Below, piece after piece: positions 1-8,189 of a stretch of DNA of 64,000 nucleotides (within the stretch, counting starts at the first letter, position 1; each line of letters begins with the position of its first letter). The translations under genes and the position numbers were made by a program. This DNA comes from Martinezella tropici (lineage in GTDB: Bacteria; Pseudomonadota; Alphaproteobacteria; Rhizobiales; Rhizobiaceae). Below the pieces are notes generated by a model. The model saw nothing but the letters and a program-made list of their open reading frames with translations. It was not told where the DNA came from and searched no databases. The stretch is from positions 806,001 to 870,000 of the forward strand of contig NZ_VNIP01000006.1 of NCBI RefSeq assembly GCF_008370325.1, given 5' to 3'.

Positions 1-519
1 CAGCTTCGGCAAAGGGCCGCTTGGAACATCCGATCCCTTGAACATGCGCTCCGTCTTGAGGATGAGCTGGGCGGTGCGGCCCGCAAGGCCCGCATTGAAA
101 TTGGAATTCCACACGGCGACGGCATCGAACTTGTCCGGATGCGTGACGACCGTGTTGAGGCTGATCAATCCACCCATGGAGTGGCCGAACAGGATGATCG
201 GCAGTCCGGGATGAGCGCTTGCGGCAAGCTCGCGCATGGCGAGCACATCAGCGATGACATGGTCCACTCCACCTCTTCGCGCGAAGCGGCCGATAGGCGC
301 TTCATGGGCAACGGTCTCGCCGTGGCCGCGATGATCGTGAGCGTAGACATGGAAGCCTTGGCTGGCCATCGCATCAGCAAAGGCTTCGTAGCGGCGGGAG
401 TGTTCGGCAAGACCATGCGATATCAGCAGGATGCCACGTGCTTCTCCCGTTGCCGGCACGTGATGATAGGCAATCTTCGCGCCCGTCGGGCTATTCAGGC
501 GCTGCGTATCCGCGAACAT
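1..519 (-). CDS. Alpha/beta hydrolase, lysophospholipase/monoacylglycerol lipase type (3' part missing)
   Basis: The product is a serine hydrolase of the alpha/beta fold, probably acting on lysophospholipids or monoacylglycerols; the substrate is inferred only from family resemblance. Visible are an oxyanion-region motif SHGLAEHS near residue 34, HDHRGHGET near 61 and the nucleophile elbow GHSMGG with Ser114. The Asp and His of the triad would lie beyond the window edge, so only about 173 codons are seen. The ATG at 519 is chosen because GGGAGG precedes it by about 9 bases; the ATG four bases upstream is in another frame and stops quickly. It diverges from the RNase T2 gene. Confidence 0.8.
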   Translation of the reverse strand, partial: MFADTQRLNSPTGAKIAYHHVPATGEARGILLISHGLAEHSRRYEAFADAMASQGFHVYAHDHRGHGETVAHEAPIGRFARRGGVDHVIADVLAMRELAASAHPGLPIILFGHSMGGLISLNTVVTHPDKFDAVAVWNSNFNAGLAGRTAQLILKTERMFKGSDVPSGPLPKL

Positions 520-654
520 GCATTCGGTCCTCCCTATTCGGACGAAAGGTTATCATCCCGCCGATTGCAATGGATAGGTGCCGAAGCACACAGAAATAAA
601 TCTTTCCGAGTGCTACGATTCAGGATTGCGTCCGCTCAATCAAACTGCTTATTT

Positions 655-669
655 GTTCCTATAATGTTC
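655..669 (+). promoter_or_regulatory. LexA-type (SOS) box overlapping a -10 hexamer
   Basis: The sequence is GTTC-N7-GTTC, the direct-repeat form bound by LexA in alphaproteobacteria. The seven-base spacer contains TATAAT (660-665), a perfect -10 hexamer, so a bound repressor would cover the promoter. No good -35 is visible. The box ends 15 bases before the RNase T2 start codon. LexA control is inferred. Confidence 0.55.
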
Positions 670-684
670 TTATTGGAGGCAGAA

Positions 685-1431
685 ATGAAGCAGTTGCTTC
701 GGGTATTTGCAGTTGTATTTCTTTCGGTCGGGACGGCCGCGAGCGCCATGGCGCAGGAGCATAGCCGCGGGCGAACACGCTTTATCCTGGCGGCAAGCTG
801 GGAGCCGGCATTTTGCGCGACGAACCAGAAGAAGGCGGAGTGCCGGAACCAGTCGTCGAACGATTACGATGCCAAGAACTTCTCGCTGCATGGTCTCTGG
901 CCGATGCGGCAGGAATATTGCGATGTTTCGGAGGATTTGAAGCAGGCGGATCGCGGCCGCGACTGGAAGGATCTGCCGGCGGTGGAGCTGTCGCAGGATG
1001 TCAAGGCGAAGCTGGACAAGGCAATGCCGGGCACGCAATCCGGCCTCGAGCGGCATGAATGGATCAAGCACGGCACCTGCACGAAGCTCAGCGCCGACAA
1101 ATATTTTTCCATCGCCGCCGGTCTGATCGCCGAGCTCAATGCGTCGTCCGTGCGCGATCTTTTCGCGGAGAATATCGGCAAGGAACTCGATGCCGAAAGC
1201 ATCAAGGCTGCCTTCGACCAGAGCTTCGGCGAGGGCGCCAATGCGCGCATCAAGATGAGCTGCCGCCGTGTCGGCGATGTCAGGATGATTTCGGAACTCA
1301 CCATCGGCCTCTCGGAGGATGCGATCGAACCCCAGCAAGGTAACGAGCCGCGGCTCGCCAAACTGATCCAAAGCGCAGGCAGCACTGCCTTCGGCTGCGA
1401 CCGCGGCGTGGTGGACGCCGCCGGTTTCTAA
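685..1431 (+). CDS. Secreted ribonuclease T2 family enzyme
   Basis: This is a 248-residue RNase T2-type endoribonuclease, which cleaves RNA through a 2',3'-cyclic phosphate using two catalytic histidines. Both conserved active-site segments are present: FSLHGLWP with His69, and HEWIKHGTC with His124, Glu125, Lys128 and His129. The N-terminus is a signal peptide (MKQLLRVF...) ending near AMA-QE, so the protein should be periplasmic or secreted. The ATG at 685 is chosen because GGAGG lies just upstream and the signal peptide begins there; the open frame reaches back to 139 but that part overlaps the divergent hydrolase. Cysteines around the active site fit the disulfide-rich fold. A LexA-type box precedes the gene. 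Confidence 0.9.
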   Translation: MKQLLRVFAVVFLSVGTAASAMAQEHSRGRTRFILAASWEPAFCATNQKKAECRNQSSNDYDAKNFSLHGLWPMRQEYCDVSEDLKQADRGRDWKDLPAVELSQDVKAKLDKAMPGTQSGLERHEWIKHGTCTKLSADKYFSIAAGLIAELNASSVRDLFAENIGKELDAESIKAAFDQSFGEGANARIKMSCRRVGDVRMISELTIGLSEDAIEPQQGNEPRLAKLIQSAGSTAFGCDRGVVDAAGF

Positions 1432-1460
1432 GCTTTTCCGGGTTTTGTGACGCGGATAAT

Positions 1461-1494
1461 GCCCTCGGACAAGGTTTCGCCGTTGCCCGAGGGC
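1461..1494 (+). terminator. Possible terminator hairpin after RNase T2
   Basis: GCCCTCGG (1461-1468) pairs with CCGAGGGC (1487-1494), and three further pairs follow inside after one mismatch. The downstream T-tract is poor (GGGGTTTCG), so this may be a weak or Rho-assisted terminator. Confidence 0.4.
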
Positions 1495-1556
1495 GGGGTT
1501 TCGCCTACATAGCGGCACAATTCGCAATGTTATCCGCCCGTGGAGTAACCCAAGCT

Positions 1557-3206
1557 ATGGCACGTCAGTTTATTTATCATATGGCCGGACTGAATAAGTC
1601 CTATGGCGCCAAGAAGATCCTCGAGAACATCCATCTTTCCTTCTACCCCGACGCCAAGATCGGTATTCTCGGCCCGAACGGCGCGGGTAAGTCGACGGTG
1701 CTGCGCATCATGGCCGGTCTTGACAAGGAATATACCGGCGAAGCCTGGCTGGCCGAAGGCGCCACCATCGGCTACCTGGCGCAGGAGCCTCAGCTCGATC
1801 CCAACAAGACGGTGTTCGAAAACGTCATGGAAGGCGTCGCCAAGAAAACCGAAATCCTCAATCGCTACAACGAATTGATGATGAACTATTCCGACGAGAC
1901 TGCGGAAGAGGCCGCCAAGCTCCAGGATATCATCGACAGCCAGAATCTTTGGGATCTGGAAAGCCAGGTCGAGATGGCGATGGAAGCGTTGTGCTGCCCG
2001 CCGCGTGATGCCGAAGTCACCAGCCTTTCCGGCGGCGAGCGCCGCCGTATCGCGCTGTGCCGCCTGCTTCTCTCGCAGCCGGACCTGCTGCTGCTCGACG
2101 AACCGACCAACCATCTCGACGCTGAGACCATTGCCTGGCTGGAAAAGCACCTGCGCGACTATCCGGGTGCCGTGATGATGATCACCCACGACCGATACTT
2201 CCTCGACAATGTTACCGGCTGGATTCTCGAACTCGACCGCGGCCGTGGCATTCCCTACGAAGGCAACTACTCCGCCTATCTGCAGGCCAAGGCCAAGCGC
2301 ATGCTGCAGGAATCCCGCGAAGAAGCTGGCCGCCAGAAGGCAATCAGCCGCGAACAGGAATGGATCGCCTCCAGTCCCAAAGCCCGTCAGGCCAAGTCCA
2401 AGGCGCGTATCAACGCTTACGAACAGCTGGTCGATGCCGCCGAAAATCAGCGTCCGGGTGATGCGCAGATCATCATTCCGGTCAGCGAGCGTCTCGGCCA
2501 GGTGGTAGTCGAGATGGAGGGTATCACCAAAGGCTTCGAAGGTCGCACGCTGGTCAACGATCTGTCGATCAAGTTGCCGCCTGGCGGTATTGTCGGCATC
2601 ATCGGCCCGAACGGCGCCGGCAAGACCACCCTGTTCAAGATGATCACCGGGCAGGAAAAGCCGGATGCCGGCTCGATTCGCATCGGCGAGACGGTGCATC
2701 TCAGCTATGTCGACCAGAGCCGCGACGCGCTTGACGGCAATAAGACCGTATGGGAGGAAATCTCCGGCGGCGCCGAAATCATCAAGCTCGGCAAGTTCGA
2801 CATGAACTCGCGCGCCTATTGCGGCGCCTTTAACTTCAAGGGCGGCGACCAGCAGCAGAAGGTCGGCAATCTCTCCGGCGGTCAGCGCAACCGCGTTCAC
2901 CTGGCCAAAATGTTGAAGGCTGGCGGCAACGTACTTCTGCTCGACGAACCGACCAACGACCTCGATACGGAAACGCTGGGGGCGCTGGAAAGCGCGCTCG
3001 AAAACTTCGCCGGCTGCGCCATCATCATTAGCCACGATCGCATGTTCCTCGACCGCCTGGCCACGCATATCCTGGCCTTTGAAGGCGAAGGGCATGTTGA
3101 ATGGTTCGAAGGCAATTTCGAAGATTACGAGCAGGACAAGATCCGCCGCCTCGGCCCCGATGCTCTCAATCCGGGCAGCCAGGCGCACAAGCGACTGACA
3201 CGATAA
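1557..3206 (+). CDS. ettA: Energy-dependent translational throttle protein EttA (ABC-F)
   Basis: EttA is a cytoplasmic ABC-F ATPase that binds the ribosomal E site and couples early elongation to the ATP/ADP ratio. The 549-residue protein has two tandem ATPase domains and no membrane segments. Domain 1 has Walker A GPNGAGKS (about 39-46), signature LSGGE (157-161) and DEPTNHLD; domain 2 has GPNGAGKTT (about 350-358), LSGGQ (439-443) and DEPTNDLD. The linker carrying LELDRGRGIPYEGNYS matches the EttA subgroup. The ATG at 1557 has GGAG 11 bases upstream; an upstream TTG at 1527 is less likely. The gene stands alone and ends at a strong terminator. Confidence 0.95.
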   Translation: MARQFIYHMAGLNKSYGAKKILENIHLSFYPDAKIGILGPNGAGKSTVLRIMAGLDKEYTGEAWLAEGATIGYLAQEPQLDPNKTVFENVMEGVAKKTEILNRYNELMMNYSDETAEEAAKLQDIIDSQNLWDLESQVEMAMEALCCPPRDAEVTSLSGGERRRIALCRLLLSQPDLLLLDEPTNHLDAETIAWLEKHLRDYPGAVMMITHDRYFLDNVTGWILELDRGRGIPYEGNYSAYLQAKAKRMLQESREEAGRQKAISREQEWIASSPKARQAKSKARINAYEQLVDAAENQRPGDAQIIIPVSERLGQVVVEMEGITKGFEGRTLVNDLSIKLPPGGIVGIIGPNGAGKTTLFKMITGQEKPDAGSIRIGETVHLSYVDQSRDALDGNKTVWEEISGGAEIIKLGKFDMNSRAYCGAFNFKGGDQQQKVGNLSGGQRNRVHLAKMLKAGGNVLLLDEPTNDLDTETLGALESALENFAGCAIIISHDRMFLDRLATHILAFEGEGHVEWFEGNFEDYEQDKIRRLGPDALNPGSQAHKRLTR

Positions 3207-3249
3207 GTTTGCTGTCTTTCCGCTGTCTAGAACCCCGGCAGGGGACTGA

Positions 3250-3289
3250 CCCCCGAAAGTTGGACATCAACCTTCGGGGGTTTTTCTTT
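3250..3289 (+). terminator. Rho-independent terminator after ettA
   Basis: CCCCCGAA-A-GTTG and CAAC-C-TTCGGGGG form a 12-pair stem with one mismatch and a GACAT loop. TTTTTCTTT follows at 3281-3289. Confidence 0.9.
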
Positions 3290-3397
3290 GCGGTAGGGCA
3301 GGAAGCATATATTCCCCAGCCGACAAAAACTAACAGATTCCCGACGCCCTGCCGGCCTCTTCGGTGATTAGCCCCTTGCGGAGTCCATTCAAATCAC

Positions 3398-3413
3398 ATA
3401 AAGATATCTTTAT
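3398..3413. promoter_or_regulatory. 16-bp perfect palindrome, likely operator of the ArsR-type regulator
   Basis: ATAAAGATATCTTTAT reads identically on both strands. A further half-site, TATATCTT, follows at once (3411-3418). It sits just upstream of the regulator start codon, as expected for autoregulation of the regulator-metF operon. Binding by this regulator is inferred. Confidence 0.6.
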
Positions 3414-3431
3414 ATCTTGATTGGGTGTCGA

Positions 3432-4457
3432 ATGACGGATGTGGTGAAGCTCGGCTTGGATGAAGTTGTTGACGTGCTGAAGGCGGTCGGCGAACCGACG
3501 CGGCTGCGTCTCATGGCACTGCTCGTGGCAAGTGATCTGACCGTCACCGATCTTACCGAGATTCTCGGCCAATCGCAGCCCCGCATCTCGCGGCATCTGA
3601 AGCTGCTTGGCGAGGCCGGCCTGATCGATCGCTATCAGGAAGGCGCCTGGGCTTATTTCCGCTTGAAGCAGGAAGGCAAGGCGGTGACCTTGGCGCGTAC
3701 GCTTCTGCGTCACACCGCCGAGAAGGATACCGTCCTGCTGCGCGACGGCGAGCGCCTTGCTTCGGTCAAGCGCATCCGTGCCGAACGTGCGCAGGCTTAT
3801 TTCAGCCGGAATGCCGCCGAATGGGACGAGTTGCGTCGCCTGCATGTCGCCGACGAGGATGTCGATAAGGCGCTGATCGAGCTGATCGGCCCGCAGCCGA
3901 TCGATTCTTTCCTCGACCTCGGTACGGGTACGGGCCGGATGCTGCAGCTCCTGGCAGGCCACTACCGTCGCGCCGTCGGCATCGATGCCAGCCGCGATAT
4001 GCTGGCGGTCGCCCGCGCCAATCTCGATCGCGCCAACATCACCGCCGCTTCGGTGCGTCATGGCGATATTTTCAACCTGCCGCTCGAGCAGCAGGATTTC
4101 GATCTGATCACCATCCATCAGGTGCTGCATTTCCTCGATCAGCCGGAGATCGCTGTTGCCGAGGCGGCGCGAATGCTGCGGCCCGGCGGCCGCCTCGTCA
4201 TCATCGATCTCGCGCCTCATGGACTTGAATATCTGCGCGACGAGCATGCGCATCTGCGTCTCGGCTTCTCGGATCAGACCATGTCGGATTGGCTGAAGCT
4301 GGTAGGGCTGGATGTCGAGCGCGTGCAGCACCTCCATTCGGGGAGGGAAGGCGGTCAGGCGCTGACAGTCAGCATCTGGCTGGCGCGCGATCCGCGGCTG
4401 TTGATGGCAGCAAACCAAGGCCACCAGTCGTCCCCCATTCTTGCCGGGAGAGTTTGA
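3432..4457 (+). CDS. ArsR-family regulator fused to a SAM-dependent methyltransferase domain (SahR-like)
   Basis: The 341-residue protein has an N-terminal winged-helix ArsR domain (about residues 10-80, recognition region ILGQSQPRISRHLKLL) and a C-terminal class I methyltransferase domain with motif I DLGTGTG (162-168) and an acidic residue in VGIDAS. The arrangement and the metF neighbour match SahR, a proteobacterial regulator of methionine-cycle genes thought to sense S-adenosylhomocysteine; in that family the methyltransferase domain is probably a ligand sensor. The ATG at 3432 is preferred over the in-frame TTG at 3417, although no clear Shine-Dalgarno is present. The stop lies one base before metF. 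An alternative is a functional methyltransferase such as an ArsM/UbiE relative. Confidence 0.8.
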   Translation: MTDVVKLGLDEVVDVLKAVGEPTRLRLMALLVASDLTVTDLTEILGQSQPRISRHLKLLGEAGLIDRYQEGAWAYFRLKQEGKAVTLARTLLRHTAEKDTVLLRDGERLASVKRIRAERAQAYFSRNAAEWDELRRLHVADEDVDKALIELIGPQPIDSFLDLGTGTGRMLQLLAGHYRRAVGIDASRDMLAVARANLDRANITAASVRHGDIFNLPLEQQDFDLITIHQVLHFLDQPEIAVAEAARMLRPGGRLVIIDLAPHGLEYLRDEHAHLRLGFSDQTMSDWLKLVGLDVERVQHLHSGREGGQALTVSIWLARDPRLLMAANQGHQSSPILAGRV

Positions 4458-4458
4458 C

Positions 4459-5361
4459 ATGTCCTCGAGATCCGAAAGCCTTAGTGACGGTATCCGCGTC
4501 TCCTTCGAATTCTTTCCGCCGAAGTCGGAAGAGGCCGAACAGCAACTGTGGAATACTGTTGAAGAGCTCAGCGACTGGGAGCCTGAGTTCGTTTCAGTCA
4601 CGTATGGGGCAGGCGGCTCGACCAAGGCGCCGACGCTTTCGGCCGTACGCAAGATGATCCATGAAACGCCGTTCACGACGGCATCGCATCTTACCTGTGT
4701 CGGTGCGACGCGCGAAGATACGCATCGTGTGATCGACGAGTTCCTGGCTGCGGGCGTTCGCCGTTTCGTCGCGTTGCGCGGCGATCCGCCGGGTGGGGTG
4801 GGGTCGGCCTATCAACCACATCCCGGCGGTTATGCCAATGCCGCCGAACTGGTGGGAGCTTTGCGGGAGCGCGGCGATTTCGATATCTCCGTATCCGCCT
4901 ATCCGGAAAAGCATCCGGAAAGCCGCGATACCGCTGCAGATATCGACATGCTGAAGCGCAAGGCCGAGAATGGCGCCGACCGGGCGTTGACCCAGTTCTT
5001 CTTCGATAATGACGCGTTCGAGCGCTATCATGATCGTGTTCGCGCGGCCGGCATCCGGATCCCCGTTGTGCCCGGCATCATGCCGATCCAGAACCTCACC
5101 CAGCTCAAGCGCTTTGCCGGCGCATGTGGCGCCAGCATTCCGTCCTGGCTTGATGATCGTTTCGACGGCCTGGACGAGAATGTCGAGGAACGCGCGAAGG
5201 TCGCCGCGGACGTCGCGGCCGAGCAGATCCAGGATCTGATACGCCGAGGCATTCATGAGTTTCATCTTTACACGATGAACCGCTCGGCGCTCGTCTCAGC
5301 CGTCCTTGAACGGCTTGGTCTTCAGCGCAAGGTGAATGCACGCGCCGGTGCCGCCGCCTGA
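4459..5361 (+). CDS. metF: 5,10-methylenetetrahydrofolate reductase
   Basis: MetF reduces 5,10-methylene-THF to 5-methyl-THF, the methyl donor for methionine synthesis, using FAD and NAD(P)H. At 300 residues it has the normal length. Characteristic segments are SFEFFPPKSEEAE with the catalytic glutamate near the N-terminus, VSVTYGAGGST, and VALRGDPPGG in the FAD-binding barrel. The ATG at 4459 has GGGAG eight bases upstream and lies one base after the regulator stop, so the two genes form an operon. An upstream TTG at 4441 overlaps the regulator and is less likely. Control by the upstream SahR-like protein is likely. Confidence 0.95.
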   Translation: MSSRSESLSDGIRVSFEFFPPKSEEAEQQLWNTVEELSDWEPEFVSVTYGAGGSTKAPTLSAVRKMIHETPFTTASHLTCVGATREDTHRVIDEFLAAGVRRFVALRGDPPGGVGSAYQPHPGGYANAAELVGALRERGDFDISVSAYPEKHPESRDTAADIDMLKRKAENGADRALTQFFFDNDAFERYHDRVRAAGIRIPVVPGIMPIQNLTQLKRFAGACGASIPSWLDDRFDGLDENVEERAKVAADVAAEQIQDLIRRGIHEFHLYTMNRSALVSAVLERLGLQRKVNARAGAAA

Positions 5362-5387
5362 GCATTTCGCGCGATTTGATCATGAAA

Positions 5388-5416
5388 AAGCGCATGTCCA
5401 GCTAGGGCATGCGCTT
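5388..5416 (+). terminator. Hairpin after metF, probable terminator
   Basis: AAGCGCATG (5388-5396) and CATGCGCTT (5408-5416) form a perfect 9-bp stem, with further CC/GG pairing inside. The T-tract is weak (CTCT). Confidence 0.55.
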
Positions 5417-5482
5417 CTCTAATGAAACAGAGGTTTTGTTAGCTTTTCGGAGTTTGATCGTCTGCGAATTTTGCCAAAGCCG

Positions 5483-5560
5483 TCAGATGAAAAGCATCGT
5501 CACGACGAAAGCGAAGGCCGCACCGACCACTAGGACGTTGATGGATCGCGTCAATCCCAT
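5483..5560 (-). CDS. 25-residue putative single-span membrane peptide
   Basis: This short reading frame is easily missed. It starts at the ATG at 5560 behind a near-perfect Shine-Dalgarno (AGGAGGA, 5 bases upstream) and ends in TGA at 5483. The peptide begins MGLTRSIN and is otherwise almost wholly hydrophobic (VLVVGAAFAFVV then TMLFI), a single transmembrane helix with a short positively charged N-terminus. It is convergent with metF and lies 217 bases beyond the end of the DMT transporter gene. The function is unknown. The strong ribosome site and clean TM pattern argue that it is real. Confidence 0.55.
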   Translation of the reverse strand: MGLTRSINVLVVGAAFAFVVTMLFI

Positions 5561-5776
5561 GTCTTCCTCCTCAGTCAGCCGTTAAATTTTATGTCGAAAA
5601 TATGTTGTTTGGAAAGCAAATTCGATGCTGCGGCGCGGCATGGGGTTGGTGTTTCGATTCAGATAATCGCGGCAGTATTTTGATTTTACTATGAAAATTC
5701 AGGTTGCCGTTAAAGTGACGGGTTGTGAATAAGTATTAACATGCTGTGACCGCTGGCTACCCGATGGAGCAGCCAA

Positions 5777-6703
5777 TCATGTCGCGCGCGTTCTTATGCC
5801 GTGTTTCATCCATGCATAAAACCGGCCGTCGAGGACGAGCAGACCCGCGCCGATCAGCGCCATGCCGGCTATCTCGGCGAAGCCAAGCCGTTCATCCAGA
5901 AACAGGAAGCCAAGCAGAAGTGCACTTGGCGGCACCAGCAGGGTCACCAGTGAAGCGTTCGTAGCGCCGGCCAGCGCCATGATGCGAAAATAGAGAATAT
6001 AGGCGAAAGCCGTCGATAGCAGCGCCAAGCCCAGGATGGCAGCGATCGCTGTTGCCGGCGGCGCCGCAAGAGACCAGGGTTGGTCAACGATCACAGCGAC
6101 CGGCAGCATGATCAGTGAGGAGCCGGTCAACTGACCGGCCGCGACGACAGGTGGGGCAATGCCCTTAAAGCGCTTGGCGTAGATTGCGGCAAAACCATAG
6201 GAAATCGCGGCCAGGATCGGCAGCGATAACGCCCAGAAGGGAACCGAGCCGCCGGTGGTGACGCTTGGTCCGAGCAGTACCGCCGTCCCGATCAGTCCGA
6301 TGAAACAGCCGATGAGCTTGGCCGGAGTGAGGCGTTCGTCGGTCGTCAGCTGGTTGCCGATCAGGACGGTCCAGATCGGCGTGGTTGCGTTGAGGATGGA
6401 GGCGAGACCGGCGCCCATCTGCGTCTGACCGAAGAAGATAAGGGTATGCGGCACGGCATTGTTGATGAGCCCCAGCAGGAGAAATTGTCGCCATTGGGTC
6501 CGCAATACCTGGTAGATGCCAAAGCGGCCGGCAAGGTAGAGATGCAGCGCCAGCGCCGCCAGAGACAGGCGCAGAAGAACGAGCGTAAAGGGCGGAACGT
6601 GATGGACCGCAATACGGGCGAAGAAAAACGAACCACCCCAGATCAGCCCGAGTAATAGAAGCAGCCCCCAGGTCAAGGCGCTCATGCGGTTTTCGTTACT
6701 CAT
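5777..6703 (-). CDS. EamA/DMT-family transporter
   Basis: A 308-residue inner-membrane protein of the drug/metabolite transporter superfamily, with about ten hydrophobic segments forming two EamA repeats. The first segment contains the family-like GLIWGGSFFFARIA, and the second repeat ends with LLLGFLFLDERLGFAEIAGMALI. The substrate cannot be read from the sequence; relatives export amino acids or other metabolites. The ATG at 6703 follows GGGGGAGACGACA. The frame continues upstream to 6865 but has no signal there and overlaps the end of the mltB-like gene. Confidence 0.85.
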   Translation of the reverse strand: MSNENRMSALTWGLLLLLGLIWGGSFFFARIAVHHVPPFTLVLLRLSLAALALHLYLAGRFGIYQVLRTQWRQFLLLGLINNAVPHTLIFFGQTQMGAGLASILNATTPIWTVLIGNQLTTDERLTPAKLIGCFIGLIGTAVLLGPSVTTGGSVPFWALSLPILAAISYGFAAIYAKRFKGIAPPVVAAGQLTGSSLIMLPVAVIVDQPWSLAAPPATAIAAILGLALLSTAFAYILYFRIMALAGATNASLVTLLVPPSALLLGFLFLDERLGFAEIAGMALIGAGLLVLDGRFYAWMKHGIRTRAT

Positions 6704-6816
6704 TGTCGTCTCCCCCGTTCGGTCCATGTAACCCGGGAGAGGGCTGGGGTTCCACCCGTTTTCTGCCAAATATGCGGCAGCTGGCTTGGGAGGCGTTGGC
6801 GGAATTCCGCGCAACA

Positions 6817-6841
6817 AAAAGGCGGCTCGAGGCCGCCTTTT
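6817..6841 (-). terminator. Terminator of the MltB-type gene
   Basis: AAAAGGCGGC and GCCGCCTTTT form a 10-bp stem around TCGAG. Read on the minus strand it is followed by more T residues (CCTTTTTG), so it ends transcription of the gene at 6862-8109. Confidence 0.8.
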
Positions 6842-6861
6842 CGATAGGGATGCAAAAGAGT

Positions 6862-8109
6862 TCAAAGCGCGTTGAGCAGCACCGTTGTCGCCCAGCCGTC
6901 CGCCGGCATGCCGAGGCGGAATTGCTCCTTCTGGATGGCGACGCGCGTGCCGGAGCCGAGAATGCCATCAATCTTGCCGACATCGTAGCCGCGCGCCACG
7001 AGCTTGGTCTGAAGCGCCTTCATGTCGACATCGTTCAGGCCTGCCTCAGGCGTACCCTTGTTATAGGGCGGGGCACCGGCAAAGCGCGTGGCGAAATAGG
7101 CGGCCGAGGTCGTGTACACGAAGGACTGGTTCCATCCGAGATAGGCATTGGTGTAGTTCGGATAGGCCAGGAAAGCCGGACCCTGGCGACCCTGCGGCAG
7201 AATAAGCGCAGCCGACAAAGAGCCGAAATTGGTGTTGCCGTCACGCGGCTTAACGCCGAGCTTGAACCAATCACCAGCCGTCAGCGTGCCGCCGATGCCG
7301 GACTTTTCCCAGGGAAGATTGTCCGGGACCGTTACTTCCTGCAGCCATGGCTGGCCGCGCTGGAAGCCGAGGCTCTGTATATATTTAGCTGTGGTCAGAA
7401 TGACGTCAGGCGCGCTCGTCTTCAAATTGACATGGCCATCGCCGTCGCCGTCAACGCCGTATTTGATGATCGATGGAGGAAGCATCTGTGTCTGGCCGAT
7501 TTCACCAGCCCATGCACCTGTCGTAGTATTCGGATCTGCATCACCGTGCTGTACCATCTCGATGTATGAGATCAGGCGCGGACGGAAAAACTCGGGACGA
7601 CGGCAGTCGTGAGAAAGAGTCACCAGGGCGTTGCGAGTGTTGAAATTGCCCTGCACAACGCCGAAATCGGTTTCCATCGCCCAATAGGCGGTGATGACAC
7701 CGGGAGGTACGCCATAATCCTGCTCGGCCTTGGCGAAGACGTCGGCATACTGCTTCATCTTCTGGCGGCCGATATCGAGGCGGCCCTGGCTGACGGTGCG
7801 CTGGGAAAACTCGAGGAAGGTCTGGCGAAAGACGCCCTGGCTGCGGTCCATGGCGAGAACCTTCTGGTCGATCTGCGCGCCAGCGAGCGTCTTGTCTGCG
7901 GCGGCGGCATCCGCGCCGTCAGCAATCGCCTCGGCCTTCACGCCGGCCAGGAATGCGGCGAGATCGCCGCCGCAGGCGACTTTTGGAGTTGCGTCGCTGC
8001 TCGCGGGCGGCACGGCTGCCGGAGCAGCGCTCTGTGCCATTGCCGTACCGGTCATGGCTGAAGCGAAGAGCAACGCAAGAGCGCTGCGTCGAATGGTTTG
8101 ACGATCCAT
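6862..8109 (-). CDS. MltB-type lytic murein transglycosylase with C-terminal peptidoglycan-binding domain
   Basis: The 415-residue protein cleaves the MurNAc-GlcNAc bond of peptidoglycan with formation of a 1,6-anhydro product. A signal peptide (about 1-25, ending AMA-Q) sends it to the periplasm. The catalytic domain (about 45-345) contains YWAMETDFG with the likely catalytic Glu146, and TGAWAGEIGQTQMLP, both typical of the SLT_2/MltB group. The C-terminal 60 residues (LQTKLVARGYDVGKIDGILG...) are a PG_binding_1 domain. There is no lipobox, so it is soluble rather than membrane-anchored like E. coli MltB. The start has AAGGA upstream. Confidence 0.9.
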   Translation of the reverse strand: MDRQTIRRSALALLFASAMTGTAMAQSAAPAAVPPASSDATPKVACGGDLAAFLAGVKAEAIADGADAAAADKTLAGAQIDQKVLAMDRSQGVFRQTFLEFSQRTVSQGRLDIGRQKMKQYADVFAKAEQDYGVPPGVITAYWAMETDFGVVQGNFNTRNALVTLSHDCRRPEFFRPRLISYIEMVQHGDADPNTTTGAWAGEIGQTQMLPPSIIKYGVDGDGDGHVNLKTSAPDVILTTAKYIQSLGFQRGQPWLQEVTVPDNLPWEKSGIGGTLTAGDWFKLGVKPRDGNTNFGSLSAALILPQGRQGPAFLAYPNYTNAYLGWNQSFVYTTSAAYFATRFAGAPPYNKGTPEAGLNDVDMKALQTKLVARGYDVGKIDGILGSGTRVAIQKEQFRLGMPADGWATTVLLNAL

Positions 8110-8189
8110 GAGCGATCCTTCCCAGGTGATAGAATAGGGTCGCTTTCACAGAAGATTGTGACATAAGCAAGAGTGAAGTGGAGTCGGCC

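Noticed and set aside
1530..3188. 552-codon minus-strand frame opposite ettA
   Set aside because: Shadow of ettA, with no recognisable domain.
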